Shown: piece after piece, positions 10,822 through 22,289 of the stretch
Layout of the letters: each line of letters begins with the position of its first letter
Position numbering within the stretch: position 1 is the stretch's first letter
Source: Sthenelais limicola
Taxonomy: Eukaryota; Annelida; Polychaeta; Phyllodocida; Sigalionidae
Assembly (NCBI GenBank): GCA_942159475.1
Contig: OW804095.1
Span: 147,044,314 to 147,108,313 of the forward strand
DNA length: 64,000 nt
Reading direction: 5' to 3'
The notes under the pieces: generated by a model
What the model saw: the letters and a program-made list of their open reading frames with translations, nothing else
What the model was told of the DNA's origin: nothing
Databases searched by the model: none
Program-made: the position numbers and the translations under genes

Positions 10822-10978
10822 TTTACAAGATCTTTGTAGGAATTGAATCTTTTCATTTTTAAAATGTCAAGCCAGTATATTAAATATATTCTTGAGGTTC
10901 TAACGTCATCGCTATGTTTAGCTACCTTTCCAGTAACTCTTCGGCCAGAAATATTGCAAACTTGTTTTCAAACATTGA
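10822..10978 (+). mobile_element. Family B internal relic
   Basis: ACAAGATCTTTGTAGGAA, then CCAGTATATTAAATATATTC, then GGCCAGAAATATTGCAAAC follow the family B interior in order. Both ends are missing. Confidence 0.5.
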
Positions 10979-10979
10979 T

Positions 10980-11833
10980 TTGGGGAATGTCCCTGTGGAG
11001 ATCTGTTGCAATATATCAAAATGCTAAAATCCTGAGGTTAAAGGTATTATTCCATGAAATGCAAAAAACTATGCAGTATAGAAATGTAGGAGTGTGATCT
11101 TGATGAAAACATCAATAATAGAACAATAGATAGTTGCTATGTTAATTCTGAAAATTCTGGAAAAAAAATCGAGCCGTTTTCAAGGGTTTTCGGGAAAAAA
11201 AGAAGAAAAAGATGACAAATACCAGATAGATCACCAGGGGAAGGAAGACTATTTGTGTTTTTCCCATATCTGAAATCGGTGTCAACGCATAATGTCATGC
11301 GGCATCTCCTTGTTAATAATTCTTTTTTTAAATGTACAGATAAAAAAAAACATTTGTTGCCAGTGCTCAGCAGTGGAATGACCACACTATAATGTTGATG
11401 TGCATGCCCCTCTTGGATATGCAATGTCATTATTGAATAAAGAATCATGATTTGTTATTCCAATCATGAGGAGGCATGTAAATTGCCGACACAACATTTT
11501 GTAAGCTTGTAAGACTTACACCCTCTTTAAAATTGTTTAAAACCTACTGCAAGGCTACATAGCCCCCACAATAGATGTGGTAAGATGATATGTTAATTTA
11601 GATTTATTTTACATGTATTTCTCTTGTATGTATTATAGAAACACTTATGTTCTTGTAGTGAATTAGAGGGTTCTATCGGAAGAACTGTCAAGGCAGAGAT
11701 ATGTGACCCATTTTTCCGAGTAAGCCATATGTAAAAAAAGAATTTGGAAAAATAAAGTTTCAATATATATATATAAAGATCCGAAGTTGGACATAAAAGC
11801 TAAATCCAGCATAATAATCAACCCCTACAACAC
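10980..11833. other. No gene recognised
   Basis: Contains A-runs near 11160-11210 and an (AT)n tract near 11764. The minus-strand open frame at 11137-11448 lacks any recognisable domain. Confidence 0.4.
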
Positions 11834-11837
11834 AGAT

Positions 11838-12075
11838 GGGTTAGATTTCAGAAAATGTACAATTCATCTTCACCAATCCTCTCGAATAACCCTCGTTTAA
11901 GACAAAAATTAGCTTCAAAATGCAGTTTAACATAAAAGAACTGATACTTTAAATCAATGTGATACCAAATAATTATACTCAGATATACCCAGTATTCTTC
12001 ATTTTTCAGCCCCATTTAGGAGAATTTCTTAAATGTGTAGAGCTGGCAATTGTACATTTTCTGAAAATCTGACAC
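11838..12075 (-). mobile_element. Family A MITE (A-I), TSD AGAT
   Basis: Full copy with ends GGGTTAG and CTGACAC. Flanked by AGAT at 11834-11837 and 12076-12079. Confidence 0.9.
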
Positions 12076-12524
12076 AGATAATCTAGCTATAATAAGAGTT
12101 CTTTTCACCTATTACAATAGCATGGAATACAGATAGCACCACATCTCCAGCAAATCCGTTTTATTTCCAGCATGCACAGACGATTATGCGATTCCCCTAT
12201 ACAAATCAAGCCATGCATATCAAGCTGAAACTGGTGGCAAAAAATGCCCTATTGTGTAAAGTTTTTGATGGGTGTGCATGGAATGTGAGCTAGTCATGCA
12301 GACAGCAGAGAGCTGCTCCCATAAAGCTATTGCTCACAGCATGCTAAGCTCTGTTACAATAGAGGCATGTCCCCTCATAGGTTATAGTCCGTCACAATGG
12401 AGTTTTAGCAGTGAGTTATACAGCTTGGTGTGTTTTAGCAAGGGGGGCTTATAGGGTTTCTAGACTTGCTGCTAAGCAGTAATAATTATTCCAGAGGCCT
12501 TAATGTCACCAAAATCATACAAAC

Positions 12525-13196
12525 TTGATGTGTTATAGAGAAATGACTCACAAGTCTCAACATTGCTATTTTTCAAAGTGTTTTATTCACAAGATGTATT
12601 TGTGGGAATGTTTACATCTTTGGGGTGTTAAATGCCTTTTTAAGCAAGAATAGATGTATCAAATTCCATGATAGTGTGTTATAAATATATCTGGCTCTCT
12701 CGAACATAACAACACAGAGGGGGGGTGTAAGTCTCGAGACCGAAGCTTCCATTTATTGAAAAACTCGAAAAAAGAAAAAAACAGTGTATCCTTGCATTTC
12801 TAATGTCATTATACGGGTCAGATTTTCATAAAATGTACAATTTGTCTTCAGCAATCCTTTCAAATAACACAAGTTTAAGACAATAATGATGTTCAAAATT
12901 CAGTTTAACACAACCAAAAAGATTGTTTGAATCAAGGCAATACCAAATATAATCAGATATACCCAGTTTTGACCATTTTTCAGTCTAATTTAGCAGAATT
13001 TACTAAATATGTAGATCTGCCAATTGTATATTTTCTGAAAATCTGACCCATTTGGGGTATAGTTAGCTACTTATAGTAACATATCCAAAACGTTAACATC
13101 GTTGGAATCCACTTCATTTCATCTTTTCAAATATGGTGGTATCTCAAAATCCATTATATTTTTTACTTATGATTCATTTTTCTCTGACCGATCACA
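12525..13196 (+). mobile_element. Family B MITE split by two insertions
   Basis: The outer ends are family B. The interior is broken twice: by about 90 bp of unrelated sequence at about 12690-12780 (containing GTCTCGAGACCGAAG and a TTTATTGAAAA stretch), and by a family A element at 12815-13049. Removing both restores the normal family B order TATATCCTTGCATTTCTAAT then GGGGTATAGTTAGCTAC. Confidence 0.8.
12815..13049 (-). mobile_element. Family A MITE (A-III) nested in family B
   Basis: Subfamily A-III is marked by TTTTCATAAAATG at the left end, TTGTCTTCAGCAATCC, and an AACCAAAAAGATTGTTTGAA block. It sits inside a family B copy, so this insertion is younger than that copy. Flanks ATAC and ATTT give no exact TSD. 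Confidence 0.88.
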
Positions 13197-13199
13197 TAT

Positions 13200-13748
13200 T
13201 GAGAACATGTGGTCAAAGCTTGTATCTAATGTTAAAAGATTCAAATTAATGATTATGATCAATTCGAAATATACTCAGATGAAAATATAATTCCTGTATC
13301 TGATAGTAGTATAGTCATACCTAGGCTATCTTTCATGATCATCTTAAAGTTTCGGTTTCCTCATATTCCCCCACCCCAAAAGATCCCCCTTCAACATTGC
13401 CTCTACCAGTGAGTGTTGTGCATGCTGTAGTGCTTACACAATGCTGCATGGTTTTATACAGCTGTTTGCAGCATCAGTATTGTCAAAGGCTTTTTCTAAC
13501 TTCCCCCATCCAGATGAAGGCTGAGTTGTAGATTTATTGTCATGAAATCCTGATTACTAGGGAGATTCAGCAAGTATAACGTATACCTAACCCTATCCGT
13601 ATCTCTGATCATACAAATGTAGAGGTTTAGCAAAACATGGCTGGGAAAAAATGTAACTCACCATATCAAGCAAAAGGTTTCATCTCACAATTTATGTGCT
13701 ATACATAAAAATGCGACGTAATTCACAGAAAAAATACAGATAAGGTTA
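13200..13748. other. No gene recognised
   Basis: No recognised repeat family or coding signal. Confidence 0.4.
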
Positions 13749-13751
13749 CGG

Positions 13752-14100
13752 AATAGGGGAGTTGCATGTCTCACTGCGCATGCCTGTCATAGTGCCTCCT
13801 GAGACGGATTCAGTTCAAGTCCGACATACAGATACATGGCACAATTGTTATCAAAAATTGCAAAAATGTTTTCACCAATATCATAGGTTTTATAAATGAT
13901 CAATCAAAACCAAATGCATGATGGTAAAGAAGAAGTCTTGTGTTATGGAAACATGTAAAACACATGGCTATTGACGTTAGAGGACCGGTAATATTCCATG
14001 CTGAACATGGCATGTTTTCTTTAGATTTTAGACTGTACCACTAGTCCCATAATTCCATGCGAATCAAGATTCAAAATGGCGGCTATGCAAATCCCCTATT
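13752..14100 (+). mobile_element. Family C MITE, full length
   Basis: Complete from AATAGGGGAGTTGCATG to GCAAATCCCCTATT. It contains ACTGCGCATGCC at the left and CAAAATGGCGGCTATGCAAA at the right. Confidence 0.9.
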
Positions 14101-14144
14101 GAGATGGGTTTGCTTGCGGAACCTCCCTATTCACATATTTGATC

Positions 14145-14240
14145 CTGTGATTTAGATTTAGATTTAGATAACTTTTCATTCAGGAAAACATGTACATTTC
14201 GTTCAAAACGATATTCACAGTAACGCCTGATTTTAAAGAA
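14145..14240 (-). mobile_element. Retroposon 3' tail, (TCTAAA)n type
   Basis: GATTTAGATTTAGATTTAGA is followed by TAACTTTTCATTCAGG. On the minus strand this is a retroposon 3' end with a short tandem tail after an AATGAAA-like signal. Confidence 0.45.
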
Positions 14241-14364
14241 AAGACAAGTTATTGATTGTAAAAAAAATATAGAATAATTCTGTTATAAAGCAATTCATGA
14301 ATGAATACTAGATTTATATTACATCCGGAACTCATCACAAACGTTAGTTCATTTTATAAGGACA

Positions 14365-14460
14365 TATCATAAGATAAGATAAGATATGATAAGAACTACT
14401 TCATTCAACAGATAGGACAGTTACATACGATTAATCTTTACAAACACAGAATACCTAGTT
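14365..14460 (-). mobile_element. Retroposon 3' tail, (TTATC)n type
   Basis: An ATAAGATAAGATAAGATATG tract runs into GATAAGAACTACTTCATTCA. The same tail plus start is seen at 32.74 kb and, less closely, at 58.70 kb. Confidence 0.55.
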
Positions 14461-14589
14461 TCAAACAAAACCATGGCCTTCTTTTTAAAAGGTTAGAAAA
14501 AGAAAAGTTAAAAATACATATATAAAGAAATATTATCATAAAGATTGCCTTCTTAATTGGGTACAGCAATATTTAGGTGATGCGTTGCA

Positions 14590-15425
14590 TAACACATCCA
14601 TACTTTATATTTTCCTTTCTTAGCTACTATTCCTTGCTAAGTAGCTGGTAAGGAACCTTTAGCGAAGGATTCTGCTATACAGGCGATGATAATTGTTATT
14701 CCTACAGTAGGAATTTCCTACCTCAGCAAGGAACAATATGTGACCAGCCAAGCAGAAAGTGGACTCCAGGGCCAAATTTTCGAATTTGGGTTATCATAGA
14801 TTCTGATCTGCATGTCCTCCTGAGTCAATAACCGAAAAAATAGTTGAAAATTCCCAGAATTTGCGGAGATATGGGCTTTTTTGTAAAGTTATGTCAGTTT
14901 TCAGTAGATGATCTCAAATAGGTTGGGGGAGTGACTGATTTTCCTGTGACACATCACATATACAAAAAATAAATATTAAAAAAAAATCAAAAACTGACGG
15001 GGATGTACAGAAGGGGAAATGAGCATTATAAAAGTGAAAATAATTTTGTTGATACTCCAAAAATTAGTGAAGTTACAGACTTTGATAGTTACCTCCCTCT
15101 CAGAATTACTAATATAAACATTTCTGACAGTGACATCATGAATATGATGTGACTCCTAGCGGGAATACCAGGAACTATAACTCCCGCGCGGAGCCTCCTT
15201 TCCCCTTGGCGGGTCACATATTTTGACAAGGAACACTTTAAGTAAGGACTTATTATGCAACAGGTCCTTGATAGGTCGGTCATGAACTGGAAGACCTGAC
15301 TCGGGTTAGATGTTCAAGACCCATTTGAAAACAAAACAGTTCGTATACAAATAAAAGATATTTCAAATCAAATCAAACAGCTGCCAAGGCAAAACATGAC
15401 ATAATTTACAGTGACAGTACAGTGA
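14590..15425. other. No gene; fragment shared with 44.2 kb
   Basis: At about 14928-14956 a GTGACTGATTTTCCTGTGAC and ACATCAC piece resembles a family B right end. The stretch ACAAGGAACACTTTAAGTAA at 15224 onward resembles 44195-44237. No coding signal is recognised. Confidence 0.4.
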
Positions 15426-15590
15426 CAATTGTACATTTTGCCTTCACCTATCCCTAAATAACCAGAGTTTAAGACAAAGGTGAGTCTCAAAACACAGTTT
15501 AACATTATCAAACGCATTTCATGAATCAATAGAATACCAAATATACCGAAATATACTCAGTATTTATCGATTTTTCAGTCTGATTTATGA
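15426..15590 (-). mobile_element. Family A MITE, truncated (A-I)
   Basis: Starts inside the left end (CAATTGTACATTTTGCCTTC) and stops before the right end after TTTTTCAGTCTGATTTA. Both extremities are missing. Confidence 0.7.
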
Positions 15591-15606
15591 AACAACTATT
15601 TCTAGA

Positions 15607-16118
15607 CACAGCCTCGGTCCATACCCTCAGATTAGATAAGAATGTTATGTCACTGATTGGACACCCACTTCGCTAACCAGTTTTCTGTTCTAGGACTAGG
15701 CGTTCTAATGGGATAATAATGACATTTTGTGGTATTGATGGAACTATAATGGCACTTTTTTTTCAAAAGCTTTTATTCAGTGGTGCCCAGCTGCTCTCAC
15801 TCCGAAGGTGATTTTCGTAGGGAGCTAGGCATACTACATACAGTTATATACATCGGTGCAGTGTTACTTTGGTTAACTTTCATTATTTTACAAAAATATA
15901 AGTTTCCTAGATCAAATTAAATTACATTTACACTTGACTATGCGTCTATGATATATATCTATACATTGGGTGATAACAAGGTTATGTTAATGAGATGAGA
16001 TGTAATGGGGTGATATGAAATGGTTACATGCTGTCTAATGAGTTATACAATTTGCGGTTTGAGGCGAGAGGCCTTCCCTCCGTCTGAAGGGACTCTCTTA
16101 TCTTTGGGCCTAGACTGG
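15607..16118 (+). repeat. Dispersed repeat H, copy 2, split by a retroposon
   Basis: The two parts 15607-15735 and 16048-16118 together match the reverse complement of 440-640. The intervening 300 bp is a retroposon. Confidence 0.65.
15739..16046 (-). mobile_element. Retroposon I, with about 16-bp TSD
   Basis: The insert starts with a T-run and TTTTATTCAGTGG, i.e. an AATAAAA signal and A-tail on the minus strand. It interrupts repeat H. The host copies ACATTTTGTGGTATTGA and ACAATTTGCGGTTTGA on the two sides look like a diverged TSD, as expected from target-primed reverse transcription. A related element lies at 23925-24250. No reading frame is seen. Confidence 0.65.
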
Positions 16119-16319
16119 ACAGATCATTCATTCCACCTCAGTGCTCCGGACACTCGTCCAGGATAATGTGGCTCAATTGTAATTACTACAGATACCCATA
16201 AGCTTATTACACTGATCCATTACCATTATCCCAATATGGATCATAATTATATTGACAGAAGTCTTAGTAGGGTAAGAAATGCTAGATTTGATAATACTTT
16301 CAAGGCAGACCTCACATAT

Positions 16320-16554
16320 AGGTCAGGTTTTCAGAAAATGTACAATTCACCTTCTCCAATCCTCTCAAATAAGCCAAATTTCAGATGAAAATAAAGTTCT
16401 AAATACAGTTCAGCCTAACCGAACAGATTGCTAGAATCAATACACTGCCGAATATACTTGAATTTACCTAGTATTGACCAAATTGCAGCTTAATTTAGCA
16501 GAATATACTAAATGTGTACAGCTGCCAATTGTACATTTTCTGAAAATCTGACCC
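16320..16554 (-). mobile_element. Family A MITE (A-II)
   Basis: Subfamily A-II is marked by CAGCTGTACACATTTAGTAA on one side and AACCTAACC.AACAGATTGC inside. Here the left end is AGGTCAG. Flanked by ATAT on both sides. Confidence 0.9.
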
Positions 16555-16737
16555 ATATAGTGATACACAATAAAGGCATATTACTACCATGCATTAGTGA
16601 TGGCCTGCTATAGGTAAGTGCAATACAGTACGAGGGGCTAGTTAAAGTTGCATTCCCTGCTAATTCAACAGAAATCCAATTCCTTAAACCTAAGTAGCCG
16701 TACCCACAGCGTTGGGTGGAAGACCATGGTTGGAATA

Positions 16738-16862
16738 TAAAGGTCCATTCCCATTACCACGACCAGCCGGCCGATTCTTGCCGGCTGTAATACTTTAACA
16801 TTGTGTTTTTGCCGTGCGGCAGCCGTACACCAATCGGCCGTTGTAATGTGAATGGCCCTTTA
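16738..16862. mobile_element. Short foldback (family M)
   Basis: The left arm TAAAGGTCCATTCCCATTAC then CACG...GCCGATTCTTGCCGGCTG pairs with the right arm GGCAGCCGTACACCAATCGG then CCGTTGTAATGTGAATGGCC then CTTTA. The two arms cover almost the whole 125 bp and are GC-richer than the flanks. No TSD is certain. Confidence 0.65.
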
Positions 16863-16936
16863 CTGTTTCTCATACCGTTACGCCAATTTGCCCCAATTGT
16901 ATTACCTGTCATTCGTTTACAACAATGTAAACTAAT

Positions 16937-17171
16937 GGGTCAGATTTTCAAAAAATGTACAATTCGCCTTCATCAATTCTCTAAAATAGCCCACATTTAA
17001 GACAAAGATGAGCTTCAAAATGCAGTTTAACATAACAAAAGTGTTACTTTAAATCAATGCGATACCAAATATACTCAGATATACCCGGTATTCTTCATTT
17101 TTAAGCCTAATTTAGGAGAATTTCTTAAATGTGTAGAGCTGCCAATTGTACATTTTCTGAAAATCTGACCC
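16937..17171 (-). mobile_element. Family A MITE (A-I), TSD TAAT
   Basis: Full copy flanked by TAAT at 16933-16936 and 17172-17175. Confidence 0.9.
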
Positions 17172-17425
17172 TAATATTGTTTGATGTCAAGTGTCTGATG
17201 AAACGCTGTATACTAATTCTGAATTTAAAAAATGTCAGTATTATTACGGATACTACAAATTAAAAAGTATGATAGCATATCCTCAGCTGTTCATGAATTC
17301 CTGGCTTTTTGTGGACATTTCCATAACATTACATTTTGCTGTTCTTTACAAGTAATGTCCATCCAACAATATCAGTAAATATTCATTTAACCATACAAAG
17401 ATAAAAATGTGCTTAGTAGATAAAA

Positions 17426-17841
17426 TGTGATGTGTTTCAGGAAAATGAGTCATAAGTCGCAAAAAATAGATTTTGAGATACCATTATATTCGAAAAGATG
17501 AGATCAAGCCGATTCCAATGATAGTAAACAGTCTAATAATCTAAAAAGTATTTCTAGATTTTAAGTTTGATATTTTCATTTTTGAAAAAAAAAATCCAAT
17601 ATTTCTGGGGCTCAATGAACAGTCAAGTAACCAAATGTAGTCCATATGAGGACCTTTAAAAGTTTAAAACGAAAGGATATATTAAATAGATTGTCCTGAT
17701 ATTTGATACATAGATTGATATAGCTATAAGTGATAAACTCACCCAATATTAGAACATTCCAATAAAGTGATCTTGTAAAATAAACATTTTGAAAAATACC
17801 ATTTTTGCGACTTATGACTCATTTTCCTGAAACACATCACA
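17426..17841 (-). mobile_element. Family B MITE, well preserved
   Basis: The left end TGTGATGTGTTTCAGGAAAA and its reverse complement at the right are almost perfect. Flanked by AA on both sides. The interior is in reverse order relative to the copy at 7.4 kb. Confidence 0.9.
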
Positions 17842-17845
17842 AATC

Positions 17846-17936
17846 GTTGGAATCCACCTAATCCCACCATTTAAAATACGATGGAATCTCAAAATAAATC
17901 TTGTGACTAATGAATCATTTTCCTGTGACATTACAT
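17846..17936 (+). mobile_element. Family B right-end relic
   Basis: GTTGGAATCCACCTAATCCC through TCATTTTCCTGTGACATTAC is the last 90 bp of a diverged family B copy, placed directly next to the well-preserved one. Confidence 0.55.
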
Positions 17937-18180
17937 ATTTAATAACACAGTCCAATCGAAATTCCCTCAATTGGCCGCAATATAGAAGCGAGGTCTATAC
18001 TCCCCGGTATTAGCTTCTAGCCTATTACTTAGCAGCATTACCATTAGCTAATATGTAAATACCTGCCTATGCCATCTCGCTGATATCTAAATGGTATTAT
18101 GTTGAATACAATCTCCTTGCTCTGGTCTGACTCATATCTCTCTCTCCAATGTTCATAGACAGGTGATCTACGAGTGAGAT

Positions 18181-18415
18181 GGGTCAGATTTTCAGAAAAT
18201 GTGCAACTGGCAGCTGTACACATTTAGTAAATTCTGGTAAATTAAGCTCCAATTTGTTCAATACTAGGAAAATCCGAGTATATTTGGCAGTGCATTGATT
18301 CTACCAGTCTGTTTGGTTAGGTTGAACTGCATTTTGAACTTTATTTTCGTCTGAAATTTGGGTTATTTGAAAAGATTGGCGAAGTTGAATTGTACATTTT
18401 CTGAAAATCTGACCC
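18181..18415 (+). mobile_element. Family A MITE (A-II)
   Basis: Full copy with intact ends. Flanks AGAT and ATAT differ. The open frame at 18358-18546 starts inside it and has no meaning. Confidence 0.9.
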
Positions 18416-18485
18416 ATATACAGACACTGATGTTCTATCTTTACGTACAATTGACTAGAAATATTGTATTCCATCTGCTATCATT

Positions 18486-18713
18486 TGTGAGGTATCACAG
18501 GAAAATGCGTCACAAGTCTAAAAAAGAAAAAGATTTTGAGATATGATCATATTTGAAAAGATGAGATCAAGCTGATTCCAATGATGGAAAGACAGCTAAA
18601 ACGTTTCTTGATGTATGTATACATGTATTCATACGGCCTCAAGGACTAGCCACCCACAAAACGAAAATATTCCAACAAGGATGTGAATGGGAATAAATCA
18701 CTTTGGGAAAAAT
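18486..18713 (-). mobile_element. Family B MITE, right half missing
   Basis: The left end TGTGAGGTATCACAGG and the following GATTTTGAGATATGATCATA are family B in reverse order. It stops at TTTGGGAAAAATATAT, where a family A element begins. Confidence 0.65.
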
Positions 18714-18719
18714 ATATAT

Positions 18720-18954
18720 GGGTCAGATTTTCAGAAAATATACAATTCAACTTCGCCAATCTTCTCAAATAACCCAAATGTCAGACAAAAATAAAGTTCA
18801 AAATACAGTTCAACCTAACCAAACTGATTGCTAGAATCAGTGCAATGCCGAATATACTCGAATTTACCTAGTATTGACCACATTGCAGCCTAATTTAGCC
18901 TAATTTACTAAATGTGTACAGCTGCCAATTGTACATTTTCTGAAAATCTGACCC
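18720..18954 (-). mobile_element. Family A MITE (A-II)
   Basis: Full copy flanked by ATAT on both sides, placed at the break of a family B relic. Confidence 0.9.
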
Positions 18955-19299
18955 ATATGTACACCTCATTTATTGTTATTAATTTAGGTATTTCTAAGCT
19001 CTTTATGTGCTATCACACGTAACCATACGTATAGCAGTATAGTACCAAGACACACACCTTCCAAATACCATAATATAGAATATATAGATCTCAATAATCT
19101 AAGCTGGAAAATGACATAGACTTCTACAATTGTAGATTTTCCAGTCAGCCTTAATAAGACATTTTTAAACGATATTTTTATTCTGGTGAATTTAGACAGT
19201 TACACTCTCACTTAAAAAAACGTTTTTCATCGCCGCTGAAAAACTCTAACACTAAGATTTAAGGCGGAAATCATAACGCGTAAAATTCTCCACAATTGC

Positions 19300-19541
19300 A
19301 CCTCAGACTCTTTATTGTAAGCTGGTTTTGTAATAAATACAAATAATTGTTATGTATGATCGATAGCAATACCGCACAAATTGTAAAGGGACAAGTCCCT
19401 AAGCGGATGAGGAAGAAAGAAAATATAGAGAAAATATACAAAATATAAAGGTAACGAATATTGCACCTTAGAAGTGTAAGAGCCCAGAAGGCAGGATACT
19501 CTGAATAAAACCTTTTAAAAAAAAACAAAAAAAAAAACGTT
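19300..19541 (+). mobile_element. Retroposon R, diverged 3' end
   Basis: Ends in GGCAGGATACTCTGAATAAA then ACCTTTT and A-rich tail (19517-19538). The end matches the copy at 42.4 kb and, reversed, the one at 9.55 kb. The minus-strand open frame here is incidental. Confidence 0.55.
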
Positions 19542-19725
19542 TTTCGTCGTGCCCTGTTACGAGTCTAATTATTCACAATATGCATGATTTTAAGGATTGA
19601 TGATCCGGGGTGTTAATTACATAATAGGTTATTAACAAATCATTATTATTAACAAATCGTCTTCGATATTCCTTCCAATTAGTTGGCAGCCTCTTCCAAT
19701 AATCACCAATTCTGTAACATAGGGC

Positions 19726-19830
19726 CTTTTCAATTCAATTCAATTCAATTCAATTCAAGCATTCTTTATTATGCTGATCTTGCTGCACAAAGGATTTCCA
19801 TGTCTGGTTCATACAAAATTATACAACTTT
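19726..19830 (-). mobile_element. Retroposon 3' tail, (TTGAA)n type
   Basis: Five to six TTCAA units lead into GCATTCTTTATTATGCTGAT. On the minus strand this is an AATAAAG signal followed by a pentanucleotide tail, typical of CR1/L2-like or dependent SINE ends. Confidence 0.5.
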
Positions 19831-20380
19831 GAATTCGCCAGTTCTTCCAGAGAATGCCTCTACTTGATTGGCAACTTGGTTACAACAGAACGACTTAGTT
19901 TGTGAATTATAAATAACAGGAACAGGTAATATTATGAGATGAAGATGTGAAAGAACATAAAATGAAGGAATCGATACATGATACATTGGTGAGTGATAAT
20001 AAATTCTAGTCTTAGAAAACATTGTATCTTGTATATTGTACATACAGTCAGCCTTTTTCTCTGTATCCTTTTTAGGATTATAGACATATAGCAATGGGGC
20101 AGCAGCTGTAGACATTTGGTAGGGAAAAAGAACATCGGTTCTTTAAAGTGCAGAAAGTCACTTTCCGTCAAGTCGATTTCCCCAAATAACAATACAGAAA
20201 TGTCTGGATCAATTTCATAGGTGATATTTAACCATGTATCTGTCTGTGTACAACTGCTGTCTCCTTATCTGGCTGTAGTCGGGAAGAGTTGGGGCATACC
20301 GCATCATAAACTAGAGTCTCTTTCAGGCCCCATTGAGACGGCTCCAATGGTAAATTCAATCACTATTGGCACCAGTGCAC
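19831..20380. other. No gene recognised
   Basis: Two overlapping minus-strand open frames lie here (19819-20192) but neither shows a known domain. They may lie in the body of the retroposon whose tail is at 19.73 kb. Confidence 0.35.
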
Positions 20381-20384
20381 TATA

Positions 20385-20783
20385 TGTGATGTGTTACAGA
20401 GAAATGAGTCGCAAGTCACAAGAAATGGATTCTGAGACATCATCGTATTCGAAAAGTTGCGATCAAGCGGATTCCAATGATGGAAAACATCATAGTCGTA
20501 TTTCTATAGTTAATGTTTGATATAGTTATGTTTGAAAAAAAATGTAATATTTATGGGTGGGTAATTACCAGGAAAATAACTAAATATACTCGTTAGAATG
20601 ACATTCAAAACGCAAGAATATATTTGATGCACTGTCTTGGAATTTGGTACATGAATTCATGTGACTTCAAGTGCTAAGCTCCGAAATGATTAAGAACATC
20701 CCCTCAACGAGATCTTGTGAATATATCACTTTGAAAAATATCAATTCTACGACTTTTGACTCATTTTCCTAAAATACATCTCA
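20385..20783 (-). mobile_element. Family B MITE, TSD TA
   Basis: Left end TGTGATGTGTTACAGA, right end CTAAAATACATCTCA, flanked by TATA on both sides (at least TA). The plus frame at 20221-20520 runs into it. Confidence 0.85.
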
Positions 20784-20998
20784 TATACTATTGTATGGTG
20801 AACCACAGTTAGAGGCCTTTTAACTCCCTCAGTGCCTTACTTTCATTTCACCATAATACTCCTTCATCTTCTCCGACTTCATCCCCATAGTTTTGATATT
20901 ATCTTATATATTTTTATATCAAGTATGTCATTATTTCGGCTAAGGCATACATTAGAAGGCCAGGACAGCTGACCAGAAGTCTAAGACCTATTTGTACT

Positions 20999-21348
20999 AA
21001 TAGGGGATTTCCATGTGCCACTGCGCATGTCTGTTACAGAGCATCCTGGGATGGATTCTGTTAAAATCTAACATACTAATATTTGGCAACATTTTCATCG
21101 GTAAATGCAAGAATGTTTTCACCAATATCATAGCTTGTGTAAATGGTCTATTAATATATGCATGATGGGAAACATGGAGACTTGTGTCAGGGAAAGATGT
21201 ATAACATATGAATATTGACATTTCAGCAGCGATAAATAGTCCATGGTGAACATTTTCTGAATGTTTTCTATATATTTTGCACTGTACATTATTCCCATGA
21301 CTCCATGCGAATCAAGATTCAAAATGGCGGCTATGCAAGTCCCCTATT
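20999..21348 (+). mobile_element. Family C MITE, full length
   Basis: Complete copy; left end AATAGGGGATTTCCATG, right end GCAAGTCCCCTATT. Contains CACTGCGCATGTCTG and CAAAATGGCGGC. Confidence 0.9.
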
Positions 21349-21657
21349 GCTGCTATTATTATTTTCATGAGACATGAGAGGTGTGGGCCTGAACCCAGAT
21401 GTGTCTAATGATCACCATCTCCTCCCTTAGGCACTAGTAGAAGACCAGCCCTGCATTAGCTGAACAAGAAATAATCAAATAAAGATAGAAAATTGCATAA
21501 TGCATAGGGGTATATCAGATGAGTTAGTTCCTTCCTACCCATCTAGGCATTGCCCGTACAATTACATGTCTAGAGATGACTTGAAACCAGACTTTCATAT
21601 CTTTCTTATTCTTAATCGGTGTAAATGCACATAGCACGTTTATTGAACGATTTAACC

Positions 21658-21737
21658 TTCCATTAATAGATGACATTGAGAATATTCTCGACAATCTACT
21701 TTTACATTCATATTTCCAATTTCATCTATTAATGGAA
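21658..21737. repeat. 80-bp hairpin with perfect 16-bp arms
   Basis: TTCCATTAATAGATGA (21658-21673) and TCATCTATTAATGGAA (21722-21737) are exact reverse complements with a 48-bp spacer. This may be a tiny foldback element. Confidence 0.7.
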
Positions 21738-21821
21738 AAGTATACCACAGAGTAAAAGTTTGGCGCATATATACTGAAATTACGATGTAAATCTGTGTCT
21801 ACCTCATTACATGTCACCCCA

Positions 21822-22085
21822 TTTCTATCTATCTCTCTATCTATCCCTCTACCTATAGATCTATATGTTTGGGTTTAGTCTTTCTATCTATGTATCCATC
21901 TATCCATCTATCTACCTATTGATCTGTCTATGTGGGTGCAATATATTTATCTATACATCTACATATGTATATAGCTATATGCCCATCTATCTATTTGTCC
22001 ATCTATTTATTCATTTATCTTTATATCTATCGATCCATCTATCTATTTATCCATCTATTTTTGTATCCATTTATGCAGTCATCTA
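21822..22085. repeat. Degenerate (TCTA)n microsatellite
   Basis: About 260 bp of imperfect CTAT/TCTA/CCAT units. The 73-codon frame here is a translation of the repeat. Confidence 0.85.
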
Positions 22086-22213
22086 AGCTTAAAGTATGAG
22101 GATCAATGTGGTACAAATGATGCTTCTGGGAGATTAAGTTCTTGGCTCAGGTTATAATGTGAACTGTCTAACTAACCGTGAACTGTCTCTTAATATATGT
22201 TACATCAACAAAT

Positions 22214-22285
22214 TCCATTTCATTTCATTTCATTAAAACCAAATATCCTGAATGCTTTCTGTCATATTGGAACGGCGGAGAGGTA
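22214..22285 (-). repeat. Repeat J, copy 1, (TGAAA)n tail
   Basis: CCATTTCATTTCATTTCATT followed by AAAACCAAATATCCTGAATG and CTTTCTGTCATATTGGAACG is repeated nearly identically at 23791-23860. The pentanucleotide tract suggests a retroposon 3' end on the minus strand. Confidence 0.6.
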
Positions 22286-22289
22286 GTAT

